A program made the position numbers and the translations under genes. This document shows positions 1-6,195 of a stretch of 6,211 nt of DNA, piece by piece. Source of the stretch: Opitutia bacterium (lineage in GTDB: Bacteria > Verrucomicrobiota > Verrucomicrobiia > Opitutales > Opitutaceae). The notes below the pieces were generated by a model that ran no database searches, had not been told where the DNA came from, and saw nothing but the letters and a program-made list of their open reading frames with translations. Each line of letters begins with the position of its first letter. Position 1 is the stretch's first letter. The DNA is taken from the NCBI GenBank assembly GCA_025351035.1, contig JANXWT010000033.1, positions 1 to 6,211 on the forward strand, written 5' to 3'.

Positions 1-729
1 GATCTTGCGCCAGTTGACTTCATCGGCGTCGTCGATGTTGAGCCAGACGATCTTCGGGCGCGGCGTCATCAGCTTGGTGACGGGCAGGTGGTCGAGCTCG
101 AGCACGCCTTCGACCATGTCCTTTTCGGCCTTCTTGAACGCGCCGGTGTGCAGGCCTTGTTCGATGAGGCTGGTGATCTCTTCGTCGGTCACCGGGGCAT
201 CCTTGACGTGCCGCACGCCGAGCAGGCGCGCAAGGCCGTCGGTGCTGACACTCAGCAGCCAGACGAACGGACCGGCGAGGCGCGCGACGAACATCATCGG
301 GCCGGCGAGCGCCATCGCGAATTTCTCGGGGTGCGCGAGCGCGAGGCGCTTCGGCACGAGTTCACCGAGAACGATCGTGAAGAAAGTGATGCCGAGGACG
401 ACGAGGGCGAAGCTCGCGAACTTGCTGTAGGCGGCGAAGCCCGGGAACTGCTCCAGCAGCCACAGGTTGAAATGGTGGGCGACCGCCGCGCCGCCGTAGG
501 CCCCGGCCCCGATGCTGCTGAGTGTCACGCCGAACTGCACCGTTGAGAGAAAGCGCGTCGGCGAGTTGACGAGGTCGAGCGCCACTTTCGCACGCGCGTC
601 GCCGGCGTCAGCGCGGGCTTGCAGGCGGTTCTTGCGGGCGGCCACCAGCGCGATTTCGGCCATGGCGAAGACGCCGTTGGTCAGCAGTAGCAGCCCGATG
701 ATAAACAGCTCGGTGGTGACTTCGCTCAT
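1..729 (-). CDS. CorC/HlyC-like membrane protein (DUF21 + CBS), 3' part cut by window edge
   Basis: The minus-strand frame from the ATG at 727-729 stays open to base 1, giving 243 codons with the C-terminus outside the window. The N-terminus is an out-facing hydrophobic helix (about residues 7-30, ending in AEIALVAARKNRLQ). Two more hydrophobic stretches follow, at about 104-123 and 138-162, which fits the three-to-four-helix DUF21/CNNM domain. Family-typical stretches are RFLSTVQFGVTLSSIGAGAYGG (about 59-80, key residues RFLSTVQ) and GELVPKRLAL (122-131). Then come an acidic regulatory segment (TDEEITSLIEQG, 181-192) and MTPRPKIVWLNID (221-233), which opens the CBS pair. A CorC_HlyC transporter-associated domain would be expected downstream. 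Members of this family (COG1253) are linked to Mg2+/Co2+ efflux or resistance; the older name 'hemolysin' is misleading. No Shine-Dalgarno precedes the ATG. The start is chosen because it supplies the complete first helix. The gene lies 107 bp downstream of the symporter on the same strand. The ion specificity cannot be told from sequence. Confidence 0.9.
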   Translation of the reverse strand, partial: MSEVTTELFIIGLLLLTNGVFAMAEIALVAARKNRLQARADAGDARAKVALDLVNSPTRFLSTVQFGVTLSSIGAGAYGGAAVAHHFNLWLLEQFPGFAAYSKFASFALVVLGITFFTIVLGELVPKRLALAHPEKFAMALAGPMMFVARLAGPFVWLLSVSTDGLARLLGVRHVKDAPVTDEEITSLIEQGLHTGAFKKAEKDMVEGVLELDHLPVTKLMTPRPKIVWLNIDDADEVNWRKI

Positions 730-836
730 GGAGGCGGCGGGATGTTACGCGCCGGCTGCCGGCGAGCAATAAATTTGCCGAAACGTCTTCCCGTTTGCTG
801 CCTAAGATACTCACAAGGGCCTGCCGCGCAATAGCG

Positions 837-2192
837 TCAGACCTCGGACTTTATCTCGTCGGGCGTGCCGAAGGCGGCGGCTTTCTTCGCGTCGAACTCG
901 CCCTCCCAGCGCGCGACAACGACGGACGCGAGGCAGTTGCCCATGACGTTCACCGACGTGCGGGCCATGTCCAGCAGCGCGTCGACGCCGAGGATGAGGA
1001 ACGCACCGGCGACGGGAAGCTTGAAGGATTCCAGCGCCGCCACGAGGACCACGAACGAGGCGCGCGGCACGGCGGCGACGCCCTTCGAGGTCAGCATGAG
1101 GATCAGCATCATCGTGATTTGCTGCTCGAGGCCGAAATGGATGCCGGTGGTCGTCTCCGCCGCCTGCGCGACGAACACCGACGCGACCGCGAGGTGCAGC
1201 GTGGAGCCGTCGAGATTGAACGAGTAACCCGCCGGCAGCACGAAGCCGACGATGCCGCGCGGCACGCCGAGGCGCTCCATGTTTTCGAAGGCCTTGGGCA
1301 GCGCGGCCTCGCTGTTGGCCGTGGCGAAGGCGAGCGTGAACGGCTCGCGCACGGCGCGGATGAACGGCTTCAGGGGCACCTTGGCGATCCAGATGACCGC
1401 GCCGAAAACGAAAACCACGAAGAGAACCAGCGCGCCGTAGAGCGTGAACACCAGTTTGCCGAGCGTCACGAGCGAGCCGAGGCCCTGCGCCCCGACCGTC
1501 ACCGCGATGGCCGCGCCCACGCCGAACGGCGCGAACTTCATGATGACCCCGGCGAACTTGAACATCACGTGCGTGAGGCTGCCGCAAAACTCCAGCACCG
1601 GTTTGCCCTTCTCGCCGGCCGCGATGACCGCCGTGGCGAAGAGCACGGCGAACACCACGACCTGCAGCACGTCGTTGCGGGCCATCGCGTCCATCACGCT
1701 CACGGGAAACATGTGGACGATGATCTCGGCGAGCGAAAGCGGCTTGGCCAGCGACGCCGTGGATTGCGCGGCGTTGGCCAGCACGACCCCCACGCCGGGC
1801 TTCACGAGATTGACGACCACCAGGCCGACGACGAGGGCGAAGGTCGTGACGATTTCAAAATACAGCAGCGCTTTCCAGCCGATGCGCCCGACCTTCTTCA
1901 TGTCGCCCGTGCCGGCGAAGCCCTGCACGACGCTCGCGAAAATCAGCGGCGCGATCATCACCTTGATCAGGTGCAGGAAGATGTCGCGCACGACCCCCAG
2001 CCACTCGACCCACAGTTGCTTCCCGGCCAGCACCGCCGCCGTCGCCGAAGGATCCAGATCCTTCGTGGAAAAATGTTCGCTCATCCACCAGCCGATCGCT
2101 ACGCCGGCGACGAGGCCGAGCATGATCTGCTGCGTGAGCGAAAGCTGATACCACTTGCGCGGGGCGGCGACGGCGAGTGCGTGGGCGGTCAT
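837..2192 (-). CDS. Dicarboxylate/amino acid:cation symporter (SDF/DAACS family), probably Asp/Glu-type
   Basis: This 451-residue inner-membrane secondary transporter has the normal family length (about 420-450). The N-terminus (KWYQLSLTQQIMLGLVAGVAIG, about 13-34, key LTQQIMLGL) is the usual first helix. Also visible are the cytoplasmic-side LIKVMIAPLIFASVV segment (75-89), the HP1 tip TANSEAALP (291-299) and the TM7 motif NLDGS (326-330). HP2 carries SKGVAAVP (369-376), and TM8 carries D404, D408, R411, T412 and N415. By alignment with the archaeal aspartate transporter GltPh, D408, R411, T412 and N415 match the substrate-binding D394, R397, T398 and N401. That favours aspartate or glutamate over C4-dicarboxylates, because E. 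coli DctA has Ser in place of the first Asp. N419 sits where GltPh has the Na1 ligand D405, as in DctA, so proton rather than sodium coupling is possible. The gene is divergent from psuG across 128 bp and lacks a Shine-Dalgarno. Family assignment is very secure; substrate and coupling ion are inferred. Confidence 0.95.
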   Translation of the reverse strand: MTAHALAVAAPRKWYQLSLTQQIMLGLVAGVAIGWWMSEHFSTKDLDPSATAAVLAGKQLWVEWLGVVRDIFLHLIKVMIAPLIFASVVQGFAGTGDMKKVGRIGWKALLYFEIVTTFALVVGLVVVNLVKPGVGVVLANAAQSTASLAKPLSLAEIIVHMFPVSVMDAMARNDVLQVVVFAVLFATAVIAAGEKGKPVLEFCGSLTHVMFKFAGVIMKFAPFGVGAAIAVTVGAQGLGSLVTLGKLVFTLYGALVLFVVFVFGAVIWIAKVPLKPFIRAVREPFTLAFATANSEAALPKAFENMERLGVPRGIVGFVLPAGYSFNLDGSTLHLAVASVFVAQAAETTTGIHFGLEQQITMMLILMLTSKGVAAVPRASFVVLVAALESFKLPVAGAFLILGVDALLDMARTSVNVMGNCLASVVVARWEGEFDAKKAAAFGTPDEIKSEV

Positions 2193-2320
2193 AAGCGGGG
2201 TCCGGCGAATCTACGGCGCGAAGCCTCTTTGGCGAGGAGAACATTTCAACCGAAGGAATTGCTCCGACCGAATCCGATCCTAGACAATCGCTGGGGCCGA
2301 CCCCAAGCTCGGGCCTGCGC

Positions 2321-3238
2321 ATGCAAGAAAAAATCCATTACGGAGCCGAGGTCGCCGAGGCGATGCGCGGCGGCCGTCCGGTCGTCGCCCTGGAGTCCAC
2401 GCTCATCACGCACGGACTCCCCTGGCCGGCCAATGCCGAGACGGCGCTCGCGATGGAAGCGGCCGTGCGTAGCGGCGGAGCGACTCCCGCGACTATCGCG
2501 ATCCTCGGTGGCAAGCTCACGATCGGACTGACGCGCGAAGAAATCGAGCGGCTCGCCCAGCGTCCCGTCGGCAGAGTGCGCAAGTGCAGCCGGCGCGACC
2601 TGCCCATCGCCGTCGCGCGCGGCGAGGATGCCGCAACCACGGTCGCCGGCACGATGATCATTGCGCACATGGCGGGCCTCCGCGTGTTCGCCACGGGCGG
2701 CATCGGCGGCGTGCATCGCGGCGCGCCGTTTGATGTGTCAGCCGATTTGCTCGAACTCGGCCGCACCCCCGTCGCCGTCGTCTGTTCGGGGGCGAAATCC
2801 ATTCTCGATCTGCCGCTGACCATGGAGGTGCTTGAGACGCAGGGTGTGCCCGTCATCGGGCTCGGCACCGACACGCTGCCGGCCTTCTATTCGCGCAGCA
2901 GCGGACTGCCGGTCGATGTGCGCATCCAGACGCCGCGTGAAGCTGCCGCAATTATTGCCGCCGCGGGCCGGTTGAACACACAACATGGCTTGCTCATCAC
3001 CGTGCCCGTGCCTGCGGCCGACGAATTTCCCTCCGACCAAGCTGAGGCCGCGATCAAGCAGGCGACCGCCGAAGCCGACGCGCGCGGCATCCACGGCAAG
3101 GCGGTCACGCCTTTCCTGCTCGGTCGCGTGGCTGAGCTCACCGCCGGCGGTTCGCGCCGCGCCAACACCGCGCTGCTCGTCAATAACGCCCGCATCGCCG
3201 CGTTGATTGCCGTCGCGCTGACCGAGTCGGCCGGTTGA
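2321..3238 (+). CDS. psuG: Pseudouridine-5'-phosphate glycosidase
   Basis: The protein (305 aa; the E. coli enzyme has 312) reversibly splits pseudouridine 5'-phosphate into uracil and ribose 5-phosphate, a cytoplasmic step in breaking down pseudouridine from RNA turnover. The family signature runs the whole length: ALESTLITHGLPWP (23-36), KCSRRDLP (88-95), ATGGIGGVHRG (124-134), DVSADLLEL (138-146), CSGAKSILDLP (155-165), RRAN plus VNNARIAAL (279-295). By comparison with the E. coli enzyme, K159 is the Schiff-base lysine (K166), E25 the catalytic Glu (E31), D142 the Mn2+-binding Asp (D149) and N282 the active-site Asn (N289). All appear intact. Older annotations call the family 'indigoidine synthase A-like', which would be wrong here because no NRPS is nearby. 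No psuK kinase gene lies next to it, so the substrate must be phosphorylated by a gene elsewhere. No Shine-Dalgarno is seen. The start gives the standard N-terminus and is preceded closely by a small GC hairpin (2290-2308). Confidence 0.96.
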   Translation: MQEKIHYGAEVAEAMRGGRPVVALESTLITHGLPWPANAETALAMEAAVRSGGATPATIAILGGKLTIGLTREEIERLAQRPVGRVRKCSRRDLPIAVARGEDAATTVAGTMIIAHMAGLRVFATGGIGGVHRGAPFDVSADLLELGRTPVAVVCSGAKSILDLPLTMEVLETQGVPVIGLGTDTLPAFYSRSSGLPVDVRIQTPREAAAIIAAAGRLNTQHGLLITVPVPAADEFPSDQAEAAIKQATAEADARGIHGKAVTPFLLGRVAELTAGGSRRANTALLVNNARIAALIAVALTESAG

Positions 3239-3304
3239 TCCCAAGCCCAGTGCAGCTTGCCGCTATGTTCTTGAGCGGGCGCGTGCGGTCCGCAATCTGC
3301 GCGC

Positions 3305-4963
3305 ATGGCAAATCTTACCCCGGCCAAGCTCCTTGGCTTGCTCCTCGTCCTCGCCTCCGCCGCGGCGCTCCGCGCTGAAACTAAATCCGAATCCGCCGTC
3401 GCTCCCGTGAAAACCGAATTGCCGGCCGCCGCCACCAAATCGGACAAGCCCGAAGCCGCCAGCGACGACGAGCCCGCGCTCTCCGTCACCGCGCACACCG
3501 TCACCGTCAACGGCCAGGTGCTGAAATACCACGCGACCGCCGGCTATCTCGTCTTGAAGGAAGAGGACAAGCCGACCGGCTCCGACGACAAGGAAAAATC
3601 CGACTCCGCCAAAAAACCGAACAAGGACAACCTTAAGCCGAAGGCACGCGTCTTCTTCACCGCCTACACGCTCGACGATGTCGCCGATCCCGCGACGCGC
3701 CCGCTAATGTTTGTTTTCAACGGCGGGCCCGGCTCCGCTTCGATGTGGCTGCACATGGGCGCCATCGCGCCGCGCCGTGCCGTGCTCACCGATGACGGCG
3801 AAGCCCCGCCGCCGCCCTACCGGATCGTCGACAACGAGGCCACGTGGCTCGACCGCACCGATCTGGTGTTCATCGACCCCGTCTCCACCGGCTACAGCCG
3901 CCCCGCGCCGAAAGAGAACGCGAACCAGTTTCACGGCCTCCGCGAGGACATCGCGAGCGTCGGCGATTTCATCCGCCTCTACACTTCGCGCAACACCCGC
4001 TGGCTCTCGCCGAAATTCATCCTCGGCGAAAGCTACGGCACGACCCGCGCCGCCGGTCTCTCCGACTACCTGCAAGGCACCTACGGCTATTACCTCAACG
4101 GCATCATCCTCGTCTCGACCGTGATCAATTTCCAGACGCTCAATTTCACGCCGCAGAACAACGAGCCCTACATCGGTTTCCTGCCCACCTACGCGGCGAC
4201 CGCATGGTATCACAAGAAACTCCCCGCGGACCTGCAGACGAAGAGTCTCGCCGAGGTCGCGGCGCTCGCGCGCCTCTTTGCCGGCGGCGACTACGCGCTC
4301 GCCCTCGCGCGCGGCGACACCCTCCCGGCCGCCGAGTTTCAGCGCATCGCGGCCGAGCTCCAGCGCTTCACGGGCATCCCCGCGGTGTATTGGCTCCAGC
4401 GCAAACTCCGGTTGCCGGACGCGCTCTACTACAATCAGCAGCTCAAGGACGAGGGCAAGGTCGTCGGCCGGCTCGATTCGCGTTTCACCGGTCTGCGCTA
4501 CGAGCCCGGCACGGAGAACTACGAATATGATCCCGCCACGGAGGCCGTGCTCGGGCCGCTCAGCGCGGTGTTTAACGACTACGTCCGCCGCGAGCTGAAG
4601 GTGGAGACGGATTTGCCCTACAACGCCTTCGCTAACGTCAACCCGTGGAATTTCGGCGACGCCGGCAACGGCCACCCCAACACCGCCGAAGACCTCCGCA
4701 AGGCCATGACCCGAAACCCATATCTCAAAATCTGGGTGACCGCCGGCTACTACGACCTCGCGACACCCTATTACGCCGCCGAGAACTCCGTCGCGCTGAT
4801 GAACCTCGAGCCCGGCATCCGCGCCAACCTCCGCTTCACCTACTACGAGGCCGGCCACATGCACTACATCCACCAGCCCTCGCGCGCGAAATTCAAGGCC
4901 GACTTCGAGACGTTCCTTCACGACGCCCTCAACCAGAAATCCGTCCGCGCCACCGCACGGTAG
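3305..4963 (+). CDS. Secreted S10-family serine carboxypeptidase-like protein
   Basis: This is a 552-residue alpha/beta-hydrolase of peptidase family S10. Residues 1-24 form a classical signal peptide (short basic start, hydrophobic core LLGLLLVLASAAA, likely cleavage after ALRA), so it should act in the periplasm or outside the cell. Residues 25-60 are an Ala/Pro/Lys/Asp linker, and a second Lys/Asp-rich stretch occupies about 86-112. The catalytic domain then shows the oxyanion/substrate motif NGGPGSASMW (139-148), the nucleophile elbow GESYGT (S243, with E242 as the expected binder of the substrate's C-terminal carboxylate), D484 in TAGYYDLATPY and H518 in YEAGHMHYIH. The Ser-Asp-His triad is complete and in the right order. 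The family removes amino acids from peptide C-termini; the actual substrate is not evident. It follows psuG by 66 bp without Shine-Dalgarno. It ends 6 bp from the stop of the convergent GNAT gene. A related aminopeptidase or acyltransferase activity cannot be excluded from sequence alone. Confidence 0.94.
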   Translation: MANLTPAKLLGLLLVLASAAALRAETKSESAVAPVKTELPAAATKSDKPEAASDDEPALSVTAHTVTVNGQVLKYHATAGYLVLKEEDKPTGSDDKEKSDSAKKPNKDNLKPKARVFFTAYTLDDVADPATRPLMFVFNGGPGSASMWLHMGAIAPRRAVLTDDGEAPPPPYRIVDNEATWLDRTDLVFIDPVSTGYSRPAPKENANQFHGLREDIASVGDFIRLYTSRNTRWLSPKFILGESYGTTRAAGLSDYLQGTYGYYLNGIILVSTVINFQTLNFTPQNNEPYIGFLPTYAATAWYHKKLPADLQTKSLAEVAALARLFAGGDYALALARGDTLPAAEFQRIAAELQRFTGIPAVYWLQRKLRLPDALYYNQQLKDEGKVVGRLDSRFTGLRYEPGTENYEYDPATEAVLGPLSAVFNDYVRRELKVETDLPYNAFANVNPWNFGDAGNGHPNTAEDLRKAMTRNPYLKIWVTAGYYDLATPYYAAENSVALMNLEPGIRANLRFTYYEAGHMHYIHQPSRAKFKADFETFLHDALNQKSVRATAR

Positions 4964-4969
4964 GCGCGT

Positions 4970-5485
4970 TCAGAGTGCCCGCGCAAAGAGTTTGGTCTCG
5001 GCGGCGTCTTCGGTCACGCGGATCATTTTCTCGAAACCGAAGCCGAGTTTCGCCAGCACGCGGATCGAGGCGTCGTTGTCGGGGCTCGTGATCGCGACGA
5101 CGCGCCGCAGGCCGAATTTCTCTTTGCCCTCCGCGAGAGCAGCCGTCGCCGATTCAACCGCGTAGCCTTGCCCCCAATAGCGCCGGAGAAAAGCGAAGCC
5201 GATGTCCACGTCGGGCAGCGTGTCGCGCTGGATGAGGCCGCAGATGCCGGTCGCGGAGCCGTCGGCTTTCAGTGCGACGAGATACATGCCGAAACCGAAT
5301 TTTTCGTAGCTTGCGAGGGGTGCGCGCTGCAGATAGGCGCGCGCACTGGCGAGATCGCGGACGCCGCGGTCGCCGATGTAGCGCAGCCACGCCGGGTCGT
5401 TCACCAGTTCGAGGATGAACGCCGCATCATCGAGCGTGAGCCGGCGCAAGGTCAGGCGAGCGGTAGCGAGAACATTCAGGGGCAT
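4970..5485 (-). CDS. GNAT family N-acetyltransferase (RimJ/RimL-like)
   Basis: A single GNAT domain of 171 residues, the usual length for COG1670-type enzymes, transfers acetyl from acetyl-CoA to an amine. The sequence shows the start ATARLTLRRLTLDDAAFILEL (about 7-27, key TARLTLRRL) and the strand GICGLIQRD (80-88). DVDIGFAFLRRYWGQGYA (92-109) follows, in which RRYWGQGYA is the acetyl-CoA pyrophosphate-binding motif A. NDASIRVLAKLGF (137-149) is motif B. The acceptor cannot be told: relatives act on ribosomal protein N-termini, on small amines and on antibiotics. It is a single-gene unit transcribed toward the S10 peptidase. The ATG at 5483-5485 is preferred because the N-terminus matches the family and because similarity to the downstream degenerate copy stops 2 bp upstream of it. 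No Shine-Dalgarno is visible (upstream reads GCCATCTTCC). Its first 36 codons are duplicated at 5838-5946. Confidence 0.93.
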   Translation of the reverse strand: MPLNVLATARLTLRRLTLDDAAFILELVNDPAWLRYIGDRGVRDLASARAYLQRAPLASYEKFGFGMYLVALKADGSATGICGLIQRDTLPDVDIGFAFLRRYWGQGYAVESATAALAEGKEKFGLRRVVAITSPDNDASIRVLAKLGFGFEKMIRVTEDAAETKLFARAL

Positions 5486-5487
5486 GG
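5376..5487 (+). repeat. Direct repeat, intact copy (5' end of the GNAT gene)
   Basis: This 112-bp block covers the start codon, about 36 codons of the GNAT gene and 2 bp upstream. It recurs in the same orientation at 5838-5946. Hand alignment gives 7 substitutions and 3 deleted bases in the other copy (about 102 of 112 identical). The longest unbroken match, beginning TTCGAGGATGAACGCCGCAT in both copies, runs for 38 bp. Similarity stops abruptly on both sides, so it is not a tandem duplication of the whole region. Confidence 0.92.
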
Positions 5488-5837
5488 AAGATGGCTAACT
5501 GCGGGAAGCCGGGCGCAGGCGGCATGCATGATCGTCGGCGGTGGCGCGGACATGGGGGCAGCGTGCAATCTTTCGCGCACCTTGAACAGACGGAAGTATC
5601 CGCGTCCGGCTCCGTCCGTCGCGCCAGCCGCGGCGAAAACTCCCGGCTTGGCGACGTGCCTCCGATAGGTCATTGCCTTTCAACCGCTGGCGGGCCACCA
5701 GTTCCGTAACCAACCCCACGCAACGCATGTCTCCAACCGAACCGTGGCCAACAATCGCATCAGCCCGCGTCAGCTCTCCGCAGATTCGTTCAGGCCGCCA
5801 CAAACTACAAAGCCTACCCTGTCCGTTCCTGCTTCCA
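5488..5837. other. Gene-free spacer between the two GNAT repeat copies
   Basis: I recognise no gene, RNA or known mobile element in these 350 bp. Open frames on both strands (for example 5495-5803 minus and 5491-5709 plus) have Arg/Ser/His-rich, compositionally odd translations without any recognisable motif. The part after about 5690 is less GC-rich than the flanking genes, with runs such as CAACAATCG and CCACAAACTACAAAGCC, which suits non-coding or decayed sequence. The part next to 5486 must hold the promoter of the GNAT gene, but no clear -35/-10 pair stands out. Confidence 0.6.
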
Positions 5838-5946
5838 ATGTAGCGCAGCCACGACGGGTCTCACCAATTCGAGGATGAACGCCGCATCATCGAGCGTGAG
5901 CCGGCACAAGGTCAGGCGTCGGTTTCGAGAACATTCAGGTGCATGG
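5838..5946 (-). pseudogene. Decayed 5' fragment of a GNAT gene (direct repeat, second copy)
   Basis: Read on the minus strand from the ATG at 5942-5944, this begins MHLNVLETDA and then hits a TGA. The intact gene reads MPLNVLATARL. One base is missing after codon 8 and two more are missing about 60 bp further on, so the original frame returns for WLRY before similarity ends at base 5838. Nothing resembling the remaining 135 codons of the GNAT gene follows, so this is a promoterless, truncated and frameshifted fragment. It could come from partial duplication of the neighbouring gene, or be the remnant of a once-complete tandem paralogue whose 3' part was replaced by the 5488-5837 segment. The high nucleotide identity (about 91%) points to a recent event. 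Confidence 0.85.
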
Positions 5947-6130
5947 TTGGCGTGTCGATTGAACGATCATTTGCCACGGGTGGAATCAAGAGCTGACCGC
6001 AGCTCCCCCCGCGCTGTCGACGGCTGATTTTGTAAAAAGAACCGTTTGTTGGCCGAGATAGAAAACCGGAACCAATGCGTGGCCAAAGTCGCAACCTGCG
6101 TGACGCCATGGGCGGTGGCCGGCGCGGGGC
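5947..6130. other. Gene-free spacer between GNAT fragment and IS end
   Basis: These 184 bp lie between the GNAT fragment and the putative IS terminus, and I see no supported gene in them. They include an A-rich patch (TTTTGTAAAAAGAACCG around 6028-6044) unlike the coding regions. Minus-strand frames across it run from within the IS end into the GNAT fragment and so cannot be a native gene. This is the old flank of the IS insertion site. The right-hand flank needed to see a target duplication lies outside the window. Confidence 0.55.
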
Positions 6131-6181
6131 TGACCTGACCCCGAATTTTCGAGCCGCTTTTGGTGTTAGTCTGGGCCAAAG

Positions 6182-6187
6182 AAAGGA
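6182..6187 (+). promoter_or_regulatory. Shine-Dalgarno of the IS ORF
   Basis: AAAGGA lies 8 nt before the ATG at 6196, within a purine-rich run (AAAGAAAGGA). It contrasts with the five chromosomal starts in the window, none of which has such a motif. It supports the start call and a foreign origin for this ORF. Confidence 0.6.
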
Positions 6188-6195
6188 CCCAGACC

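Noticed and set aside
750..764. CGCCGG-CTG-CCGGCG perfect stem between the symporter and the DUF21 gene, considered as a terminator
   Set aside because: No T-tract follows on either strand, and it sits 20 bp before the DUF21 start; not supportable as a terminator and common by chance at this GC content.
2259..2286. TTGCTC - 16 bp - TAGACA as a psuG promoter
   Set aside because: Only three of six consensus bases match in each hexamer; too weak to report as a promoter.
795..2531. 578-codon plus-strand open frame antisense to the symporter
   Set aside because: Its translation is an Arg/His/Asp/Glu-rich mix without motifs, typical of the antisense of a GC-biased membrane-protein gene. It also runs into psuG out of frame. 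The minus-strand symporter explains the region completely.
3704..4921. 405-codon minus-strand open frame inside the S10 peptidase
   Set aside because: A Val/Glu/Arg-rich translation without recognisable domain, lying wholly within a gene with an intact catalytic triad on the other strand; a codon-bias shadow.
5495..5803. 102-codon minus-strand frame in the spacer upstream of the GNAT gene
   Set aside because: No motif, Arg-rich irregular composition, no ribosome-binding site, and several competing frames of similar quality overlap it.
5486..5837. Segment between the GNAT repeats as a small transposable element
   Set aside because: Its ends show only a five-base inverted match (GGAAG/CTTCC), with no target duplication distinct from the gene repeat and no terminal motif of a known family.
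5744..6090. Short similarity between the ACCGAACCGTGGCCAA area near 5746 and the CCGGAACC...CGTGGCCAA area near 6064, as a sign of a larger duplication
   Set aside because: Only about eight contiguous bases match, and the offsets do not agree with the GNAT repeat spacing; likely chance.
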